Assembly (NCBI GenBank): GCA_035582835.1
Contig: JAYKAV010002618.1
Location: 419,613-483,612, forward strand
Source: Phoebastria nigripes
Lineage: Eukaryota; Chordata; Aves; Procellariiformes; Diomedeidae
Reading direction: 5' to 3'
Length of the DNA stretch: 64,000 nt
Position 1 is the stretch's first letter; every line of letters starts with the position of its first letter. This document shows positions 10,926 to 24,218 of this stretch, piece by piece. The translations under genes were made by a program, and so were the position numbers. The notes beneath the pieces are model-generated. The model did no database searches and had not been told where the DNA came from. It worked only from the letters and a program-made list of their open reading frames with translations.

Positions 10926-13900
10926 GGCTGTGTTATTTTTATTGATATTCAATATTTAGATTCTAATGGAGATAGATGGATAGGCATAAGGACAGGAGCA
11001 AGATGGGGCACAGAGAAACTGATTTGAAATAAACAGGTTGACAAAACATAAAGGCAGGAGGCAAGAGACAGATGAATAGTCAGGGAGGTGCCTGCCACCA
11101 AGGTGGGCAGATATCATCTGGAGGCAGACTGCTTGGGAAAGGCTGACGAACGACAAAACTGTCAGGCAACAGAGAAATATGAGTATGAAATGGGAAAAGA
11201 AGGACCAAAGAGACCAAAAAGAAAAATAATTTCATACACAAATCCCACTATTTTCCCCCTTCCTCTGCTCCTTCCCACCTCTCCCCGTTTCCAAGTAGCA
11301 CAATATAAAAGGTTTGATTTCAGTACTAGCATACTACGTATTTTCAGATGTTGCATTGTTAGCTGGAGGTCTACCAGAGGATGCATATTGCTTCTCTCCC
11401 ACCTGCTGTTCATTTCATAAACTGCAATCACTACACAGTCAGTCAATACCTCTCTTGTTTATTAGGTGGTACTGCAGGAGATTTCGTTAGACCTTTAAAG
11501 CACTGGACCAAATGCCACACATCCCACGTCGTGCCAGTGGGTGAGACAGGAGTCTGTGCAGCACACGCACCCCGTTTGTCCACAGATCACACAGACTGGT
11601 TTCTTTCTCATGCCTATACCTTTGAATTGCATTACTTGGAATTCTTCCACATTGCCTTGAATTTCTGTTCCTATACTCGCTGTTGATTCACTTGTTGTTA
11701 GTGTATGCTCATCCAAGAAGCTATTATAGAGACCAGAACTAGCATCCATTTCTGTAGAACAGGAACAAATGACTATTGCACTGTCAGATACTTATCGTAT
11801 CTATAGTATGACACAGGAAGTAGATACTTGCTCTTGTCAGGGAGGAGGAATCTCACACCCAGACTAGACTGCTTTGGATACAGGGCCAAAGCTGAGGGGC
11901 TGCCTACCACTGATAGCAGCTAATGCTTCCAGCCTAGTCTAGAAGCATCCACACCTTCATTCGCATGTGCATGGCTAAGTTCCTTAGATGTTTACTCTTA
12001 AAAGCCTGTCAAACATCAGCTTTGTGGAGCACGTGCATTTGCTCCACAGATCTTTCTATATAGTTAATGCAAAGACAGAGGTCTGACAGGACATGGACTA
12101 GCTACCCCTCTGCTAGTCTGGGATATCCTGGATAGACACAGTGTACATGCATGGCTTAGGCTGTGTCATGCACTCAGCCTCCTGGAAAATCTCACAGTTC
12201 ATGCACATGCCAAGAGTGAGAAAAAGACATGGCAATGCTCTCCAAAAGTCCCAATGAAGCATATAGGTTAAACAGCCGCATCAGGCTTGCAAAGCTGTCT
12301 GAAGGTATGGTAGCCTCTGATGAAATGTTCAACATGCCACATCAGTGTACAGGACGTGCAGATATAGTAGCCCCTCTTTGAAGAAGAGGGTACTACTGAA
12401 TAGAAATGCCAGACAAACACAGGAATTCCTTGTTACTTGCCTGTGTATGATTTCCAGTCAAAGGACGACGACTGTGTCTCAAACCTCATTCTTCATGAGA
12501 CAAGTAGGCCAATATAATCTTTTGCCCATTTTAGAGATAGGATCATTTGCCAGTTGTATATTTCACTCCCTGCAGATGTGAAATTATGACTTCAGCTGTA
12601 AGGCGGCAGACTCAGGTCTCCACCAACGACTCATACTGTCTTCCTGCATGAATGTATGACGTTTATGGGCTTGTCAGTGACACCTTTATCTAAGTGACCA
12701 CGGTCCCCAAAGTCAGAAATAAAATCTAAGAAATATCCTTCAAACATTTGTAGCTAGCAAATAATATATGACCCACTAGCAATGTCTGTGTTCCAGTCTT
12801 TTCTCATGGATAATACATAGAAGAAAAGGCAGTTCCTGCTCCTGGACATTCATGGGGCTCATGTGGTTGAGACCTGAACTGGGAATCTAAATGAATACTG
12901 ATACAAAGGACTCAATAAGGCTTCAGGTGATTTGATTTCAATCTTCCAGGATTTCTTTAAAAAAATTACATTCAAAAAGTCTCATTGCTCAACCAAACAC
13001 TTTAAAAAAAAAAAAAGAGTCAGAACAAAAGGGACACATGAAACTATAATTCTGTCTAGCTCCTTATTCATGCATAGCTTTTATTATGCAATCACATACT
13101 CTGATCTATAAGGTTTCTCTGTACAGGATGAGAAGACTAAGCACACACTACAGTGAAAGCAGGTTGCAAGAACTACCTTTAGAGAGACTTTTCCAGCCTT
13201 GGTACTCCTTTGATGTAAGATGATGTGCTTGCACTGGACTGTGGGCAGGTTTGGAGTTTGCTGACAAAGACCATGCCTGCCTCTGATCCCACAGCATCCT
13301 GCATTCACTTATCTACTGCAACGTGTGGCAGTGCACTAATCTCCCCTGTTGTGGGGAAAACAAGAATTAGTAAACATTACATATCTTTCTCGGTTAGCAT
13401 GAAATGGTCCATCAGGAGCTGGATCAAACTACCTAGTTAATGCCTTAGAAAAGACAACACAGTATCGCTGACCTGACTTCAGCTTTGCATGACAGGGAGT
13501 CAAATAGTGTGGAACAGAGATACCACATGTAAGGGTGGGTGAGGACTGATATAAGCATGGAAAGAGTAGCACAGACATGAGAAGGAAAATACCACTTGCA
13601 TTTTTTCACATGAGGAAGTTGTTAGTTCAGGCAGGACAGTGGACATTATCAGGATGTTCATCTGAGGTCATGGGTCTCCATTCCCTTTCCCACTGAGTGC
13701 ATAAGTGTGAGGGGGGGGGAACAGGAAAATCTATGTACCAGATAAAGAGGCACCTAGAGCCAGACCTAAACCAGCACAGCCATCCATTACTGGTACAGAC
13801 CACGAGTAGACCATAATAGACCATACCCCTTCTTTCGGGAGAAAGAGGTGCTACAGAACCTCTTTTCTACGAGATGTTCTCAGCTTCCATCAAGTCTAAG

Positions 13901-15011
13901 CATTTAGAGATCATTGTGACCCTGAAAAAGAAACCCACGTTGCTTCTGAAGAGGATCAGATTTGGCCTCGTTCTCATTTGTGAGCAAATAGGACAGTAAG
14001 TTATATCAAATTTGTAAAAGGAGATCCAGGAAGTGAACCTGTTTACATTGAAAATTATACTTTCACAGACAGCCTCTTATTTAAAGGGACTTCCAGAAGA
14101 CAGTGAAAAGGTTATTTAGAGGATCTTGCTTTCTGTTGGCAAAGCGTTCCAGAGAAACCTCTGAGATGGAGATAACAGCTGAGAAAAACACCTGAAGAGT
14201 CTGTCTGAAGTGCTAAAAACTAATTTGTAGTGCCCAGGATTTTGCAACCTGGTCACCCTGTGACAGCTTGCACTCTCCGAGGGCTTGTGCACAATAATGG
14301 CACCCTGGAGCCTACCCGGCACTGAAGGTCACCTCTGTGCAACAGCAAGCTGCTACCCATGAAGGTATAGAGCGGGTCTCCTCAAAAAAATAAGCTAGTG
14401 AAAAAGGGCCAACCTGCCCTACTCGCAAGGCCAGCCGCTCTGCTTCCCAGGTGAGCTTAGAAACTGTGTGTGAGGAACTGACCTGCAAGGCTGAAGCCTG
14501 GCCTGCCGCAAATGCCCTACAAATCCATTTCACAGACAGGGATGCTGAGCCCATGCAGGGAATATGCATGGATGACTGGTAAGGATCTGAGGTGAGAATG
14601 TAAAAGCTTCTCCATGACAGTGAGGACAAATCAAGCCAAAGTCAAAAAGCTGGTTCCTTAACTCCTTTCATGTAGAGTTTTTCAGAAAAAAGAAAAAGCC
14701 AAACAGAGCCACATCTGCCTGGGTAGAGGGAAGATCAGAAGGGAAAGGAAAGGCTCCTCGGTTTGAGGTTTTCCCCCGTTTTACCTCTGTTCCAGGGGGA
14801 TGGACTCTGAAGAGCCAGCCTCTTGGCTGCCAAAACTGAAAATAATATGGCCATGGAGATTTCATAGAAAGGTGCTCACCAAGACAAAAATCTTTCCCTC
14901 CACGTTCATTCATCCTGGCTCAAGAGACAATTTTCATTTTTAAAACAAAAGTGTTTCCATGAAATAGTGTCAGTTAGCTTCTAGAGGCCAGTCTTTCCTT
15001 CATCACTGCAG
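10926..15011. other. Single-copy AT-rich DNA, no gene recognised
   Basis: No coding or RNA gene is recognised. Open frames are up to about 110 codons with no motifs. Simple features are an A run at 13004-13016 and a G run at about 13710-13719. Confidence 0.6.
13004..13016. repeat. Poly-A run
   Basis: A run of about 13 A within AT-rich sequence. No upstream processed gene copy is recognisable. Confidence 0.7.
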
Positions 15012-15383
15012 TACCTATATCACCATGAGAAATGGAGACACCTGGGGTGATCAAAACCAAAAGAAGCAAGAGGACTTCACATTAAAGCTCCCCCTCCCAA
15101 AGACAAATGGACCAGTCAACTCCACAAAGCCTCCCAGACCCCAGCACAGTGCTCAGCACACATCCCTGCCCTGCAGAGCCATGCCGGCCCGACGAGACTG
15201 TGACGACGACCAGCTCCAGGGACAACCTCAGATCCGCACACCTGAGCAGTTACTGAAGCCGCTGCGAGGACCACAGCCGGTCCCCTGCTGTTTCAGCCTC
15301 TCTGAACCAGTGTTCAAACCCCCTCACCTGAGAGCACACCTCCAGGAGTGGGCCTGTACGAGCCAGGCACAGAAGTTACTCAC
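15012..15383 (+). other. Candidate internal exon, 372 nt, unknown product
   Basis: A good splice-acceptor sequence (pyrimidine-rich CTTTCCTTCATCACTGCAG) ends at 15011, and a good donor (CAC/GTGAGC) starts at 15384. The 372 bases between are a multiple of three and are open in one plus-strand frame with no stop, including an ATG at 15025 in a fair Kozak context (CACCATGA). The same frame stops at 15385-15387 if unspliced, giving a 120-codon ORF. From 15181 to about 15260 the sequence is CpG-rich and its codon choice looks coding (GAC GAC GAC CAG CTC CAG). The predicted peptide is hydrophilic, rich in Gln, Pro and Lys, with no signal peptide, membrane segment or domain I recognise. Other chance ORFs of this length occur in the window, so only the combination of splice signals, phase and composition makes it worth listing. 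It may be a non-coding RNA exon or chance. Confidence 0.25.
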
Positions 15384-15387
15384 GTGA

Positions 15388-18300
15388 GCTGTGCCCTCAG
15401 GATTAGGACCAGATATAGGATGATCTGTGGCAGGACCCAGCCTTCAGAAGGCCAAAAGTGTGAACAATTTCTGAGTCAAACAGATGAAGATCAAGCAGCA
15501 ATCGGTCACAGCTGTGTCACTGTCATACTTAAAGCTAGATAACAAGGCCCTTCCTTGCTGTGAAATGGGACTTACTGTATTCAGGAGTATGGTCTGACAG
15601 TGAAAAGGGAAATGCCATCTACAGCTTCCTGGCTTTTTAATATTACATATGCATGGCAGGAACCAGTATGTCTTCCACTGACACTAGCCCAAAGGTGCAG
15701 ACAGCTCTGAGAAGGAGACTGAGCACACAAAACAAGGAGGCAGATACATGTTGCCGTTACGATTAGGAGTTACTACTGCTGTTCACTATTTGCATAACAA
15801 ACAAGTGCCAGAAGCCCCAGCCAGCACCCACATCTGACTTTACTGACTAATCTATGCCTGTAATATTGTATGGCATTTATGAAATAAATGAAATACAGTT
15901 ATAATTACACTCCACAACAGTTTTGAAGTTGTTTTTCTTGAGTAGCAGCATACTCAGAAGGGTTGCTATTCAGTTGAGGTCCTCTGCAGCAATCATTTTT
16001 GCAAACTCATAATGCCTTCCAGGAAACATCCCAGAGCAATCTTCTGTTTTTGAGAGCTAGAGAAGAAGTCTGCAGAGGGTGAGATGCTGAGAGCTGCTAG
16101 TCCAGAATCTGGAAGTGCCGTCAATAGAAAGAACAGGAGATGGGAATTTGCAAATGACAGATACTTTCATATCATCCTCTACAGACAGCTCTAGATTTCC
16201 CCCTGAACACAGAAGAAATGGGTACTCCAGGTCAGGGCAATAACCAAAGGTGCCAGAGGTAGGAGGCAGAGCTAGAAAGCTTCCCAGATGGGTTTCTGCT
16301 GCAAAGGAGACATGGGGCTGGCATGCTTCTCTTTGAAAATAGTGTGAGGACACAGTGAACCACTGTTCCCACCCGAAAAGGAACTGTTTAACTCTGTAGA
16401 CAACTAGATGAAGAAAATGGAGGAAGGGGTTGGAAGTTAGGTTTCCCCACTCTCTTTACTCCATAAGGAGACTTTTTTGAACTTTCAGAAGGTGAGCATA
16501 TGTTATAATATCAGGGATCTAAAAGGGATCTCAGTTTTCCTCAACTCTTTTTCAGTCCCTGGAAGGTTTTGCATACAGACCTAGCTAATTTGCCAAGTGC
16601 TTTGGGAGCACGTGGCTCCCTGCTTTGTGAGACATTTCAGTATGGAGGAACTTGCTCCTTTCCAAAAGATGCACTTCTTGTTTCCCTCATGTGCACCAGA
16701 AAAGGGAACTTCTCCCTAGAGATCACTTCCTCTGGCATTTTTCTAAGGTAGTTGACTGATGGGTGCCAAAGTAGTTTGTTGTGTGTAAAAGTGGTGTACA
16801 GGTACAACTCTTCAATTAAGACCTGGTTGCAACACTGCTCAGTTCAGTGTCAGGCATAAGTAACCTACATAGGAATGTCCAGAGACATGAGTTGGGGGTG
16901 ATTAAAGTTCAAATGAAAATCTTTCAGAGACTTTATCGAAGCTGGAATAACAGTAAAGAAAATTCATGGCAGATGGTTAATATTCTGTTATGCAGTATAA
17001 CGCTAACCACTGGAAAAAAAGTAAATCAGAACAAAACATATATTGGATTTATTCCTTGCAGCATGCTTAGAGAAAGTAGTGTTTTAGACTTACAAAGCCT
17101 TTACATGTGCAAACAGTTTGGAGAGAACACATACGGATACACATATGGATATGTGTGTCCTTTGAGTTGTGGAGAAGAATGAGCAATGAAAATTGCATTC
17201 TTGATCTTCCCTTCACTTGCAAGAGAAAAACTCTATTTTCTGGTCTGTATCTTTACACCAACAAGAAAACAGAACTATGAACAATTACTCTGAGAGCCAC
17301 CACATCTCTTTCTCCAGAGGGTACACATATCATGAGGGTACCTATGCATCATATTTTTCTCTCGCTCTCTCACTGCCCTCATTGAAGTCAATAGCAAATT
17401 TATCATCAGGAATTTGCTTAAGCCTTCATTAGTGTATTGCAAGAAATGCATGTGGACATGAACCTTTCTTTTTTTTAAACCAAGCTGCCTACAAGCTGCC
17501 TGCTTCTCGTTCCTAGATAACAACATCTGTATAGCTTTCTGCTCTCAAAAGGCTGAGACAACTATTTTTGATAGCAGTGTATTACACAAAGTACAGTAAT
17601 GAAGTGAGGTTTGCTTCCACAACCGTTGCAATAATGAGGAAAAATAAAACATACATTAGGATGGGAACCTTTCTGCAGTCTTCCACTACAACTTTGCTTT
17701 CCCCATCTTATTCCCAATTGTAAACCTGGCTCATATAGAGGAGTCTTGATATTTATGTCTCGATGTATCTACCAACAGTAGTGCTAATTGCAATGTTAAT
17801 ATTTGAATTTATAATAATAGGAATGTGGGCAAGATTTAAGGGGTTAGTATAACTGCAAGAGGATACCACTTACATTTCCACACTAACAACAAGAGTCAAC
17901 ATAAATATGCTCCCAGGCACCCTACAGCAATGGAAATCTAAATTCAGCCAGGACTACTTGTGCTTTTCTAACATGTAGTTCCTAATGGAAGTTCTAATTA
18001 ACAGTATGATCCATTCCTATTAAAAATAAGTTAACCAAACACGGGTAAAAATAACTTCATTTTAGGCAGTAGGCAAACACAATAATTCTGTTGCCTCTCA
18101 TGCCTCTAAACTGTATGTCTCCAAACAATACCTACACTTAGAATTGAAAACATAGCAGAAATATTCTTGAATTGTCAGAATATGGTTCCAAGGAAGTGAT
18201 TTCCAGATTGGAAATGATGGTACATTCCACTTACAGTTGTGAGACAAGTTAATTAGACAGATACAATAAACTACATAGTAATTTCGAAGTAACTCCACTG

Positions 18301-18661
18301 GAAATGATGGCAATTACACAGTCATCGAAGTAAAAAGGTCCTAAATAGAAAAACAGAGCTCAAATGTCTATGTACATGTAGATACTTTAACCTCAGCTTC
18401 TTTTTTTTCCCTCTAACAGTTCAAAATACTGAGTACCCATCTGCCCTGTGTGTATGTTTCTTGGCAATTTGTGGCTCAGTTTGAAGTATTGTATCATTTT
18501 GTGAGACTCTCTGAAAGCAGTCATATGCCTAAAGGCTTTGCTGGACTGAAGCTATAGCATTTGACTGAGTGCATGACTGAGCCCTTGGCCATTTCACCTC
18601 CACTGTATGATACCACTCCGTTAAACCTCATTTCCGGCTAGATGACTAAAGCGCAGCCAAA
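15388..18661. other. Single-copy AT-rich DNA, no gene recognised
   Basis: No gene or identifiable repeat is seen. Open frames are short (up to about 111 codons, 16847-17182 plus strand) and show no family motifs. Confidence 0.6.
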
Positions 18662-18695
18662 AGGAAAAAAGGAGAAAAAAAAAAAAAAGAAAAAA
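18662..18695. repeat. A-rich simple repeat
   Basis: An A-rich tract with two interrupting G or GG positions and one run of 14 A. It could be the tail of an old retroposed copy, but no body is recognisable upstream. Confidence 0.75.
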
Positions 18696-18775
18696 TATTG
18701 GAGGAACAGCTCGTGTGCAAGGTGCTTCCTTGCTCAGAGTGCCATGCCAAGTTTAGAGTATGCTTTGCTTTGGGT

Positions 18776-18885
18776 CTTGGGCCAAAAAACTTGGCTTCTG
18801 GTCCCTGTCTTCACTTGTGCCAATATAATGTCTATTAACTTCACCGGAGTTTACCCCAGTGTAAATGACATGAGAATGAAGCTCT
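18776..18885. repeat. Possible ancient amniote interspersed repeat
   Basis: The segment GGGCCAAAA ... AACTTCACCGGAGTTTACC ... CCAGTGTAAATGA resembles a widespread old amniote repeat whose core reads like 'tcaatggagttactccagtgtaaatgagatcagaatc'-type sequence, common in turtle, crocodile and bird DNA. The repeat is near-palindromic, so the strand is uncertain. This rests on remembered resemblance, not alignment. Confidence 0.35.
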
Positions 18886-20278
18886 AGAGCTTTATTTGTT
18901 TCTAAAGAAGCACGTCTGTATGCTTGAAAATAAATGAAAGTATACACAGAAATACTGAGAAGCCCTCTCTGAACACTAAAACTAGCCCTTGCTGGAGTGG
19001 GAAAAGCAGATCACTGATATCTGGAGTGCAGACACACCACCTCTCCCACTCAGGATTGAAAGGGCTTCCCCAAGGCACAGTGGCGGAAGAGTGGAGCCAG
19101 TGACTGTCACTCATCCCAGTCTATGGCCAACACCATCTTCCACAGGAAACAATGAGGTGAAGCCAAAAGACCCAGTGGCAAAGACTGGGACTGTCCCTTC
19201 ATGATGGTCTCCATGAGGAGCCATGCAGTGCCTGACGCAAAACACTTCTTAAATCCCCCTGAGGAAAGTGGGTTGTGAAGAGTAGATGGAGACTGCTACA
19301 ACCTTTGAGGACAATGGAAAAGCTTCAGGAAGGAGTGGCAAGCAGTGTCCCGGATACACCGTGCAAGGAGGGAACAGTTTGACTCCTCACATGCAGTCAG
19401 GTACAAGCTGGAGGGAAAAAAAGAAATCCTTCAAATACTCAAACATGTATTCATGTATTACCCCCCGCCCCTAGAGATTTCATTGTGTGACTCATGAAAC
19501 ATGTCATTTTAAAACCTTAGAGGATAAATTGTCAGAATATATTGTGCTTTAAAACCTTTCTTTGGTCTCTCATTTAAATCTTTGAAAGACTTCGTAAGTT
19601 ATTTTTTCACATTCACTTTCGTTTTAATATCACAGAGATGAATGTGCCCTCCCTCTTGCGAGTTAAGCGCTTAAAATATTCTAGATCAACAAAATGTGAG
19701 GCATGAATTGTGAAAATTACAATTGTTCCTTATGGCCCTCTACATGCAGAGCAGGTCCAAGTCTGACAGACCCTCCAGATTTCCATCTCCTCCTTTGGTG
19801 GTTACAGCTTAACACCGCACTGATAATGAAAGGTAAATGAGTTCCCGCAGCAGACTAAGTATCAAGTATATGAAGCTTTTGTGAACGTGGATGCTGCTCT
19901 TGCCATTATGGGCAATTAGAGGGCTTTGAAAGTGTGTTGCCTGACTTTCTGTTGCTTGGTAACTGTGCACCTAATTCTTTCTCTAAGAGGTCACAGAAAT
20001 GTCAGAAAATCCATTTTGTTGGCGGGGGGGGTGGAGACGAATGTCCCCGTCAGAACAGCAGCATATAGATTCATTAAAAGAACTTCACGTCTTCCATTAG
20101 CAGATAGAAAATAGTATTATTATTTGCCTAGCACTACAAAGCTGTGCAACTTCCAAGCGGTGCCAACTATATAACATGCTTACTGTGCCAAAGAGCTTAG
20201 GAACTGCAAACACACTGATGAAATTTGGCATGATACAGGTCAATATAACTCATGGATACACTGACAAGTAGCCATTAT
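18886..20278. other. Single-copy DNA with a G run
   Basis: No gene is recognised. A G-rich run (GGCGGGGGGGGTGG) lies at about 20021-20034 in otherwise ordinary sequence. Confidence 0.55.
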
Positions 20279-20315
20279 TGGCCTGATGCAGAGCCTGGTG
20301 GAGTCAATGGAAAAA
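20279..20315. repeat. Possible short relic of ancient amniote repeat
   Basis: GGCCTGATGCAGAGCC ... GGAGTCAATGG resembles the 'gggcctgatccaaagcc...gaagtcaatgg' motif of an old interspersed repeat in amniotes. The match is short and could be coincidence. Confidence 0.3.
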
Positions 20316-22518
20316 CACACTAAAGCAGCTATGGTACTGTAAAAGTTTTAAGGAGTTTCTGAGATTGGAAGCTTTGCAAACATTGCCTGGCACAGGAAAA
20401 AATATGAACTTAGAAGGAAGCTAATGAGACAGGAGATAAAATTCTCTTCTCCAAAGAGATCCAAGTCGCAGTTTCTGCAGCCCCAGAAATACTAAACGGC
20501 TTTCACTGAGGGAGAACAAATTAAGTGATGCCTGTGAGGAAAGAGCTTGGCTATTTTTACCTGCATTTTAAGGAACAGGGCTTTGGAAGTATATCTCATC
20601 TTCAGCAGATTCCCAGATCTTTCTACCCTGAGACAGGTTTAGTAACACACACTCCATGTTATACACTATTCCCCACAAATGGATGCTGTCAAAAAAACCT
20701 ACTTCCCTTCAACTTGAGCAGTGTGCTCAAGTTTGCAAAATGCAGTTTAGATTAAATGATGCCCCTGAGATTAAATGAATGTATTTCAACAGGGATGCAA
20801 TATGCAGGTGTTCACCACTGACCATCAATCATTTTATTGCAGAGCTGGAGGCTTCCTACTGTTGTCAAGGATAACCATTCTGCAAGAATTTGCAATCATA
20901 TTCTAAAAGCATGTTTAGGAGGAAAGAAGGGCAGACAATACATTCTGCGCTTAAGAAACTGGGCCCATATTGTCATAAAAATAAAGCACATTTCCCTGTT
21001 GACACAGCCTGCCCCGTTTGTGAAATAGCACACCTGTATGACCTTTAGACCCCTCCATAGGACAATCTCGTGGTTGTGGGCAGCACAGAAAGCCGAAACT
21101 CTAGGTCCCAGCCTGGCTTTGGCCACAAACTCGCTGCACGATATTACATAATTGAACTCAGGCCACCACCTAGTGAGGGCAGACGTACTGATGGAAAACC
21201 AGAACTTCGTTTTTAATGCGTTGCCAGAAGAAGACAAACTTGATTTTTCCTTATGATCTTCCACTGGAAGGACTTATTCAAGTTAGAATTATCAAAAGGA
21301 CATGAGTACCTATATATCCGTTACTGGCAGTAAATTATTCGGTAATAAAAATCACTATCACTAAAACATAAAATCACAAATCACTAAAAGAAGTAGGTCT
21401 TTAAAGTAAGGGGAAGAAGAAAATGCAGTCAAGCTACAATAATGCCTGTTGTTCTTAAAGTACATATGTGTATTTCAGTCACCACTTTTTCTTCAGAGTT
21501 TTGAGGTAAATGCATGAAATCATATCGTTTGGATGCTATAATTTGTTTATATACAGAGAGAGTTAATGCAGTTCAAGAAATCACATCAATAAAGATTTCA
21601 TGCACACCCAAAATAAAGGAGTAGCACAGGCTACTCTAAGAAACACATCTCGGCAAAATCCAGCAAAACTTTGCGAAGATGCTTGTACCATTATTCTGGT
21701 CCACAGAATAACATGGATTCTGAAGCACTTTAATGCATAATTAAATTCTACTGTGCTAAGTATGTTTCTTCTGACATGATTCTCCAAGGACACCACAGAA
21801 GATGGAAAAATGTATTATACAACTCCTTAAAAAAATGTAAACTTACAGGAAAAGCTCCTGAAATATTTTTGAGGCAAAGTTCCGTGGAACGTAGATGGGT
21901 TGGAGATTTTGGGGAAAAATAGACCCTAGAAACTAAAAAGGAGTCCAAAAGTGAATAACCAGAAAAACACGAAAACAATAATGTTGCAATAAAAGAACAG
22001 TTTGTTCAGTATTGACTGTGGATGCAAATTCAACATTGGCTGAGAATGAGCTGAGCCAGCAGCACAGAGAACCGTGCAGGTAATGAACGTGCTCTCTCTT
22101 AAACACTCCCTCCTCTTCCTGTGTATGGTTTAAAAGCGCTGCAAAGTTTATAAATGTAGTGAAATGATACTAAATGGCCACTGGCATTTAAGCAGCACAA
22201 AAACCGCAGACAAACATGCACATCCACACACCCACACATTTTCTGTAAATAATCTGTCATCTTCAAGTTCAACGACTGCATTTTGCTGCTCCACATACCG
22301 TCTCGTTGGAACCAGCAAACTGATTCAAGCAAGAATTGCTCCACAGGCATAAGCCCATCTGGCCAGGGCCTCAAGTCCATGTTTTCAAAGGGACTGGTGT
22401 TTACCTCGGACGGAGGAAACAGAATGTTTAGCTAACGTGGAGCAGCTTTCCTGATGTGCCCCTCACTGAAGCAGTAAGACACATATCTGAACTCCATGTA
22501 CACTGTTATTTTTCCATT
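20316..22518. other. Single-copy AT-rich DNA, possible weak MIR trace
   Basis: No gene is recognised. The part around 21100-21175 (GTCCCAGCCTGGCTTTGGCC, then AAACTCGCTGCACGATATTAC) loosely resembles the MIR core that reads 'cccagctctgccacttactagctgtgtgacc'. It is too diverged to call. The remainder holds only short open frames. Confidence 0.45.
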
Positions 22519-22710
22519 TCAGCCCCTTGAAGCCTTCTGAGCAGACTGCTCAAGGGCGAGGCGCTGCTGGAGGTGGTTGTGCAGGTCCTCTGCGCTGAGG
22601 CAAAGACTACGTCCATGCCTGGAGAAGGAGGGAGGGGACAGGAAAAGTCTCCACGTGCTGAGCAGGCAGTAGCGCATTGCCACCGCGAAAGTTGGGGAAG
22701 AAAAAGGATA
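22519..22710. other. GC-rich patch, coding-like on both strands
   Basis: This patch has many G/C third positions whichever strand is read. On the minus strand, a pyrimidine-rich acceptor-like tract ending in TTCTCCAG (about 22620-22640) is followed by an open frame to TGA at 22519-22521, reading L-S-A-E-D-L-H-N-H-L-Q-Q-R-L-A-L-E-Q. On the plus strand, the acceptor-like TTATTTTTCCATTTCAG ends at 22522, and a frame reading L-L-K-G-E-A-L-L-E-V-V-V-Q-V-L-C-A-E-A-K runs open to about 22712. At most one can be real, and neither matches a family I recognise. It may be a terminal exon, an old pseudogene or compositional chance. Confidence 0.15.
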
Positions 22711-24198
22711 AAATGAAGGCTTTACAACCCACAGGTCAAGCAATGTGCGCAGGCAAGGCCCATGGGAAGTCCTGAGATTGTCTTTACCGTGAAGTTACCC
22801 ATCACACTTGTTGCAGGTGGAGCTTAGTCTCTGTTGGTTGTTCTACCATTTGCTGACAGCACTGTGAGCCGCTGCAGAGCTGGGAGGTCTCTAAGCAAAG
22901 GTGCCGGTCCCCGCCCAGGGGTGAAAACGGCAGGCACAGAGAGGGTGCGTACACGGGAGGGCTTACAAAGCTGGCAGGGAGGGCTGCGGGTCGCACCAAA
23001 GTCACAGGGACTCCTTCCAGTTGCTTTCAGCAAGCCTTCAGTCTGGGCCCAGGTCTCTTGTATCTCGGTTTGGTCTTTTCCAGGATTAAAGATGCACTAA
23101 GAGAGGGGGTAAAATGCAGTTAGACTGGAAGGGGGAAGCATTAAGCTAGAAATGGACATTACTTGCCACCGCCTTTGAATACCCAACATTGTGCACTCCC
23201 TCATCCACGTCAGTGTTACTAGTTTCACATCAAAAGCAGTTCTGAGGATGTTTAGGGTATAACTGTGTTTGCTTATATTTCAAATTAAACAAGTCAATAG
23301 TTCTTCTTTAATTGTCCCTATGCAGCTAAAAGAACCTGCTGTATGAGCAAAACACTTTTTAAGAGTGTAAGTCTGATAGACCACCTTACTATGTCATAAT
23401 ATTAAGGGCTGAACCTAATACATGTGTCATTTTGAAATCCAGTGCCTCAGTAAATTTCTCTCAATAAATCCTTCTGAGTCCCAAAGCCAATTCTTAGCAA
23501 AATCAGAATCCTCTCGAGGTGCCATGCAGTTCTAAATTAATTTTCTTCAGAAAAAAAAAAAGAAATTATTTTCTATTTTACAAATCTTTGCAGTTTTGTC
23601 CTAAAGAAAATTAAAGGAGATGAAAGTTTCAATACATTAGCTGTTAAAAAAAAAAAACAAAAAAAACAAAAAAAACTTTTGGAGTTTTAATAAAGACTAG
23701 AAGGATGTACTGGGAAAAGTAGAGAAGCTAACAGCACAAATGTGAAAACTGTTTTAGTTTGGAGTGGTTTTGTGTATATACTGGGCACATCTCATTGTGC
23801 ATTGCTATTACTACCAGCAGTTTTGCCTCTCAAGTACAAAATGAGTGAAACATCTTTCACTGAAATACAGGAACTGTTTTGTCAATCTACCTCATACAAC
23901 TTTGCACTCGCATTTTTCAAAGACTTCCAGGGGATGGAAAGTTCTTCCAGTTAATGAACGGACATAACTTCCTTATTCAGCAGCTGAAGCCACACTCACA
24001 CCATCTCACGTGGCTACCGTGGGAAGGACATACACTAGCAGCCTACCCACAGCAAGTCCATGTCGGCAGGCACCCTACCCAGAAAAATCAAGACGTACAA
24101 GTTCCCTAAAGAGGGACTCTTTTAACATGTCTCCACACCTTCTGAAGTGATGTAAAACTGCAGTTTCCCTCTTTCCTTCCTTTGAAGCAGCTGACTAT
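22711..24198. other. GC-richer, then AT-rich single-copy DNA
   Basis: The GC-richer composition continues to about 23,050 and then returns to AT-rich. No gene is recognised. A composite A-rich tract lies at 23645-23676. Confidence 0.55.
23645..23676. repeat. A-rich simple repeat
   Basis: Runs of 12, 8 and 7 A separated by single C bases. This is simple sequence. Confidence 0.8.
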
Positions 24199-24199
24199 C

Positions 24200-24218
24200 C
24201 TGACAGCGTTGCTGTCAG
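24200..24218. repeat. Perfect 8-bp hairpin
   Basis: CTGACAGC, loop GTT, then GCTGTCAG form a perfect stem with a three-base loop. No terminator role is expected in a vertebrate genome. It is probably coincidental. Confidence 0.6.

Noticed and set aside
24200..24218. Hairpin as a transcription terminator or small RNA
   Set aside because: An 8-bp stem alone has no terminator meaning in a vertebrate genome and is too short for a microRNA precursor.
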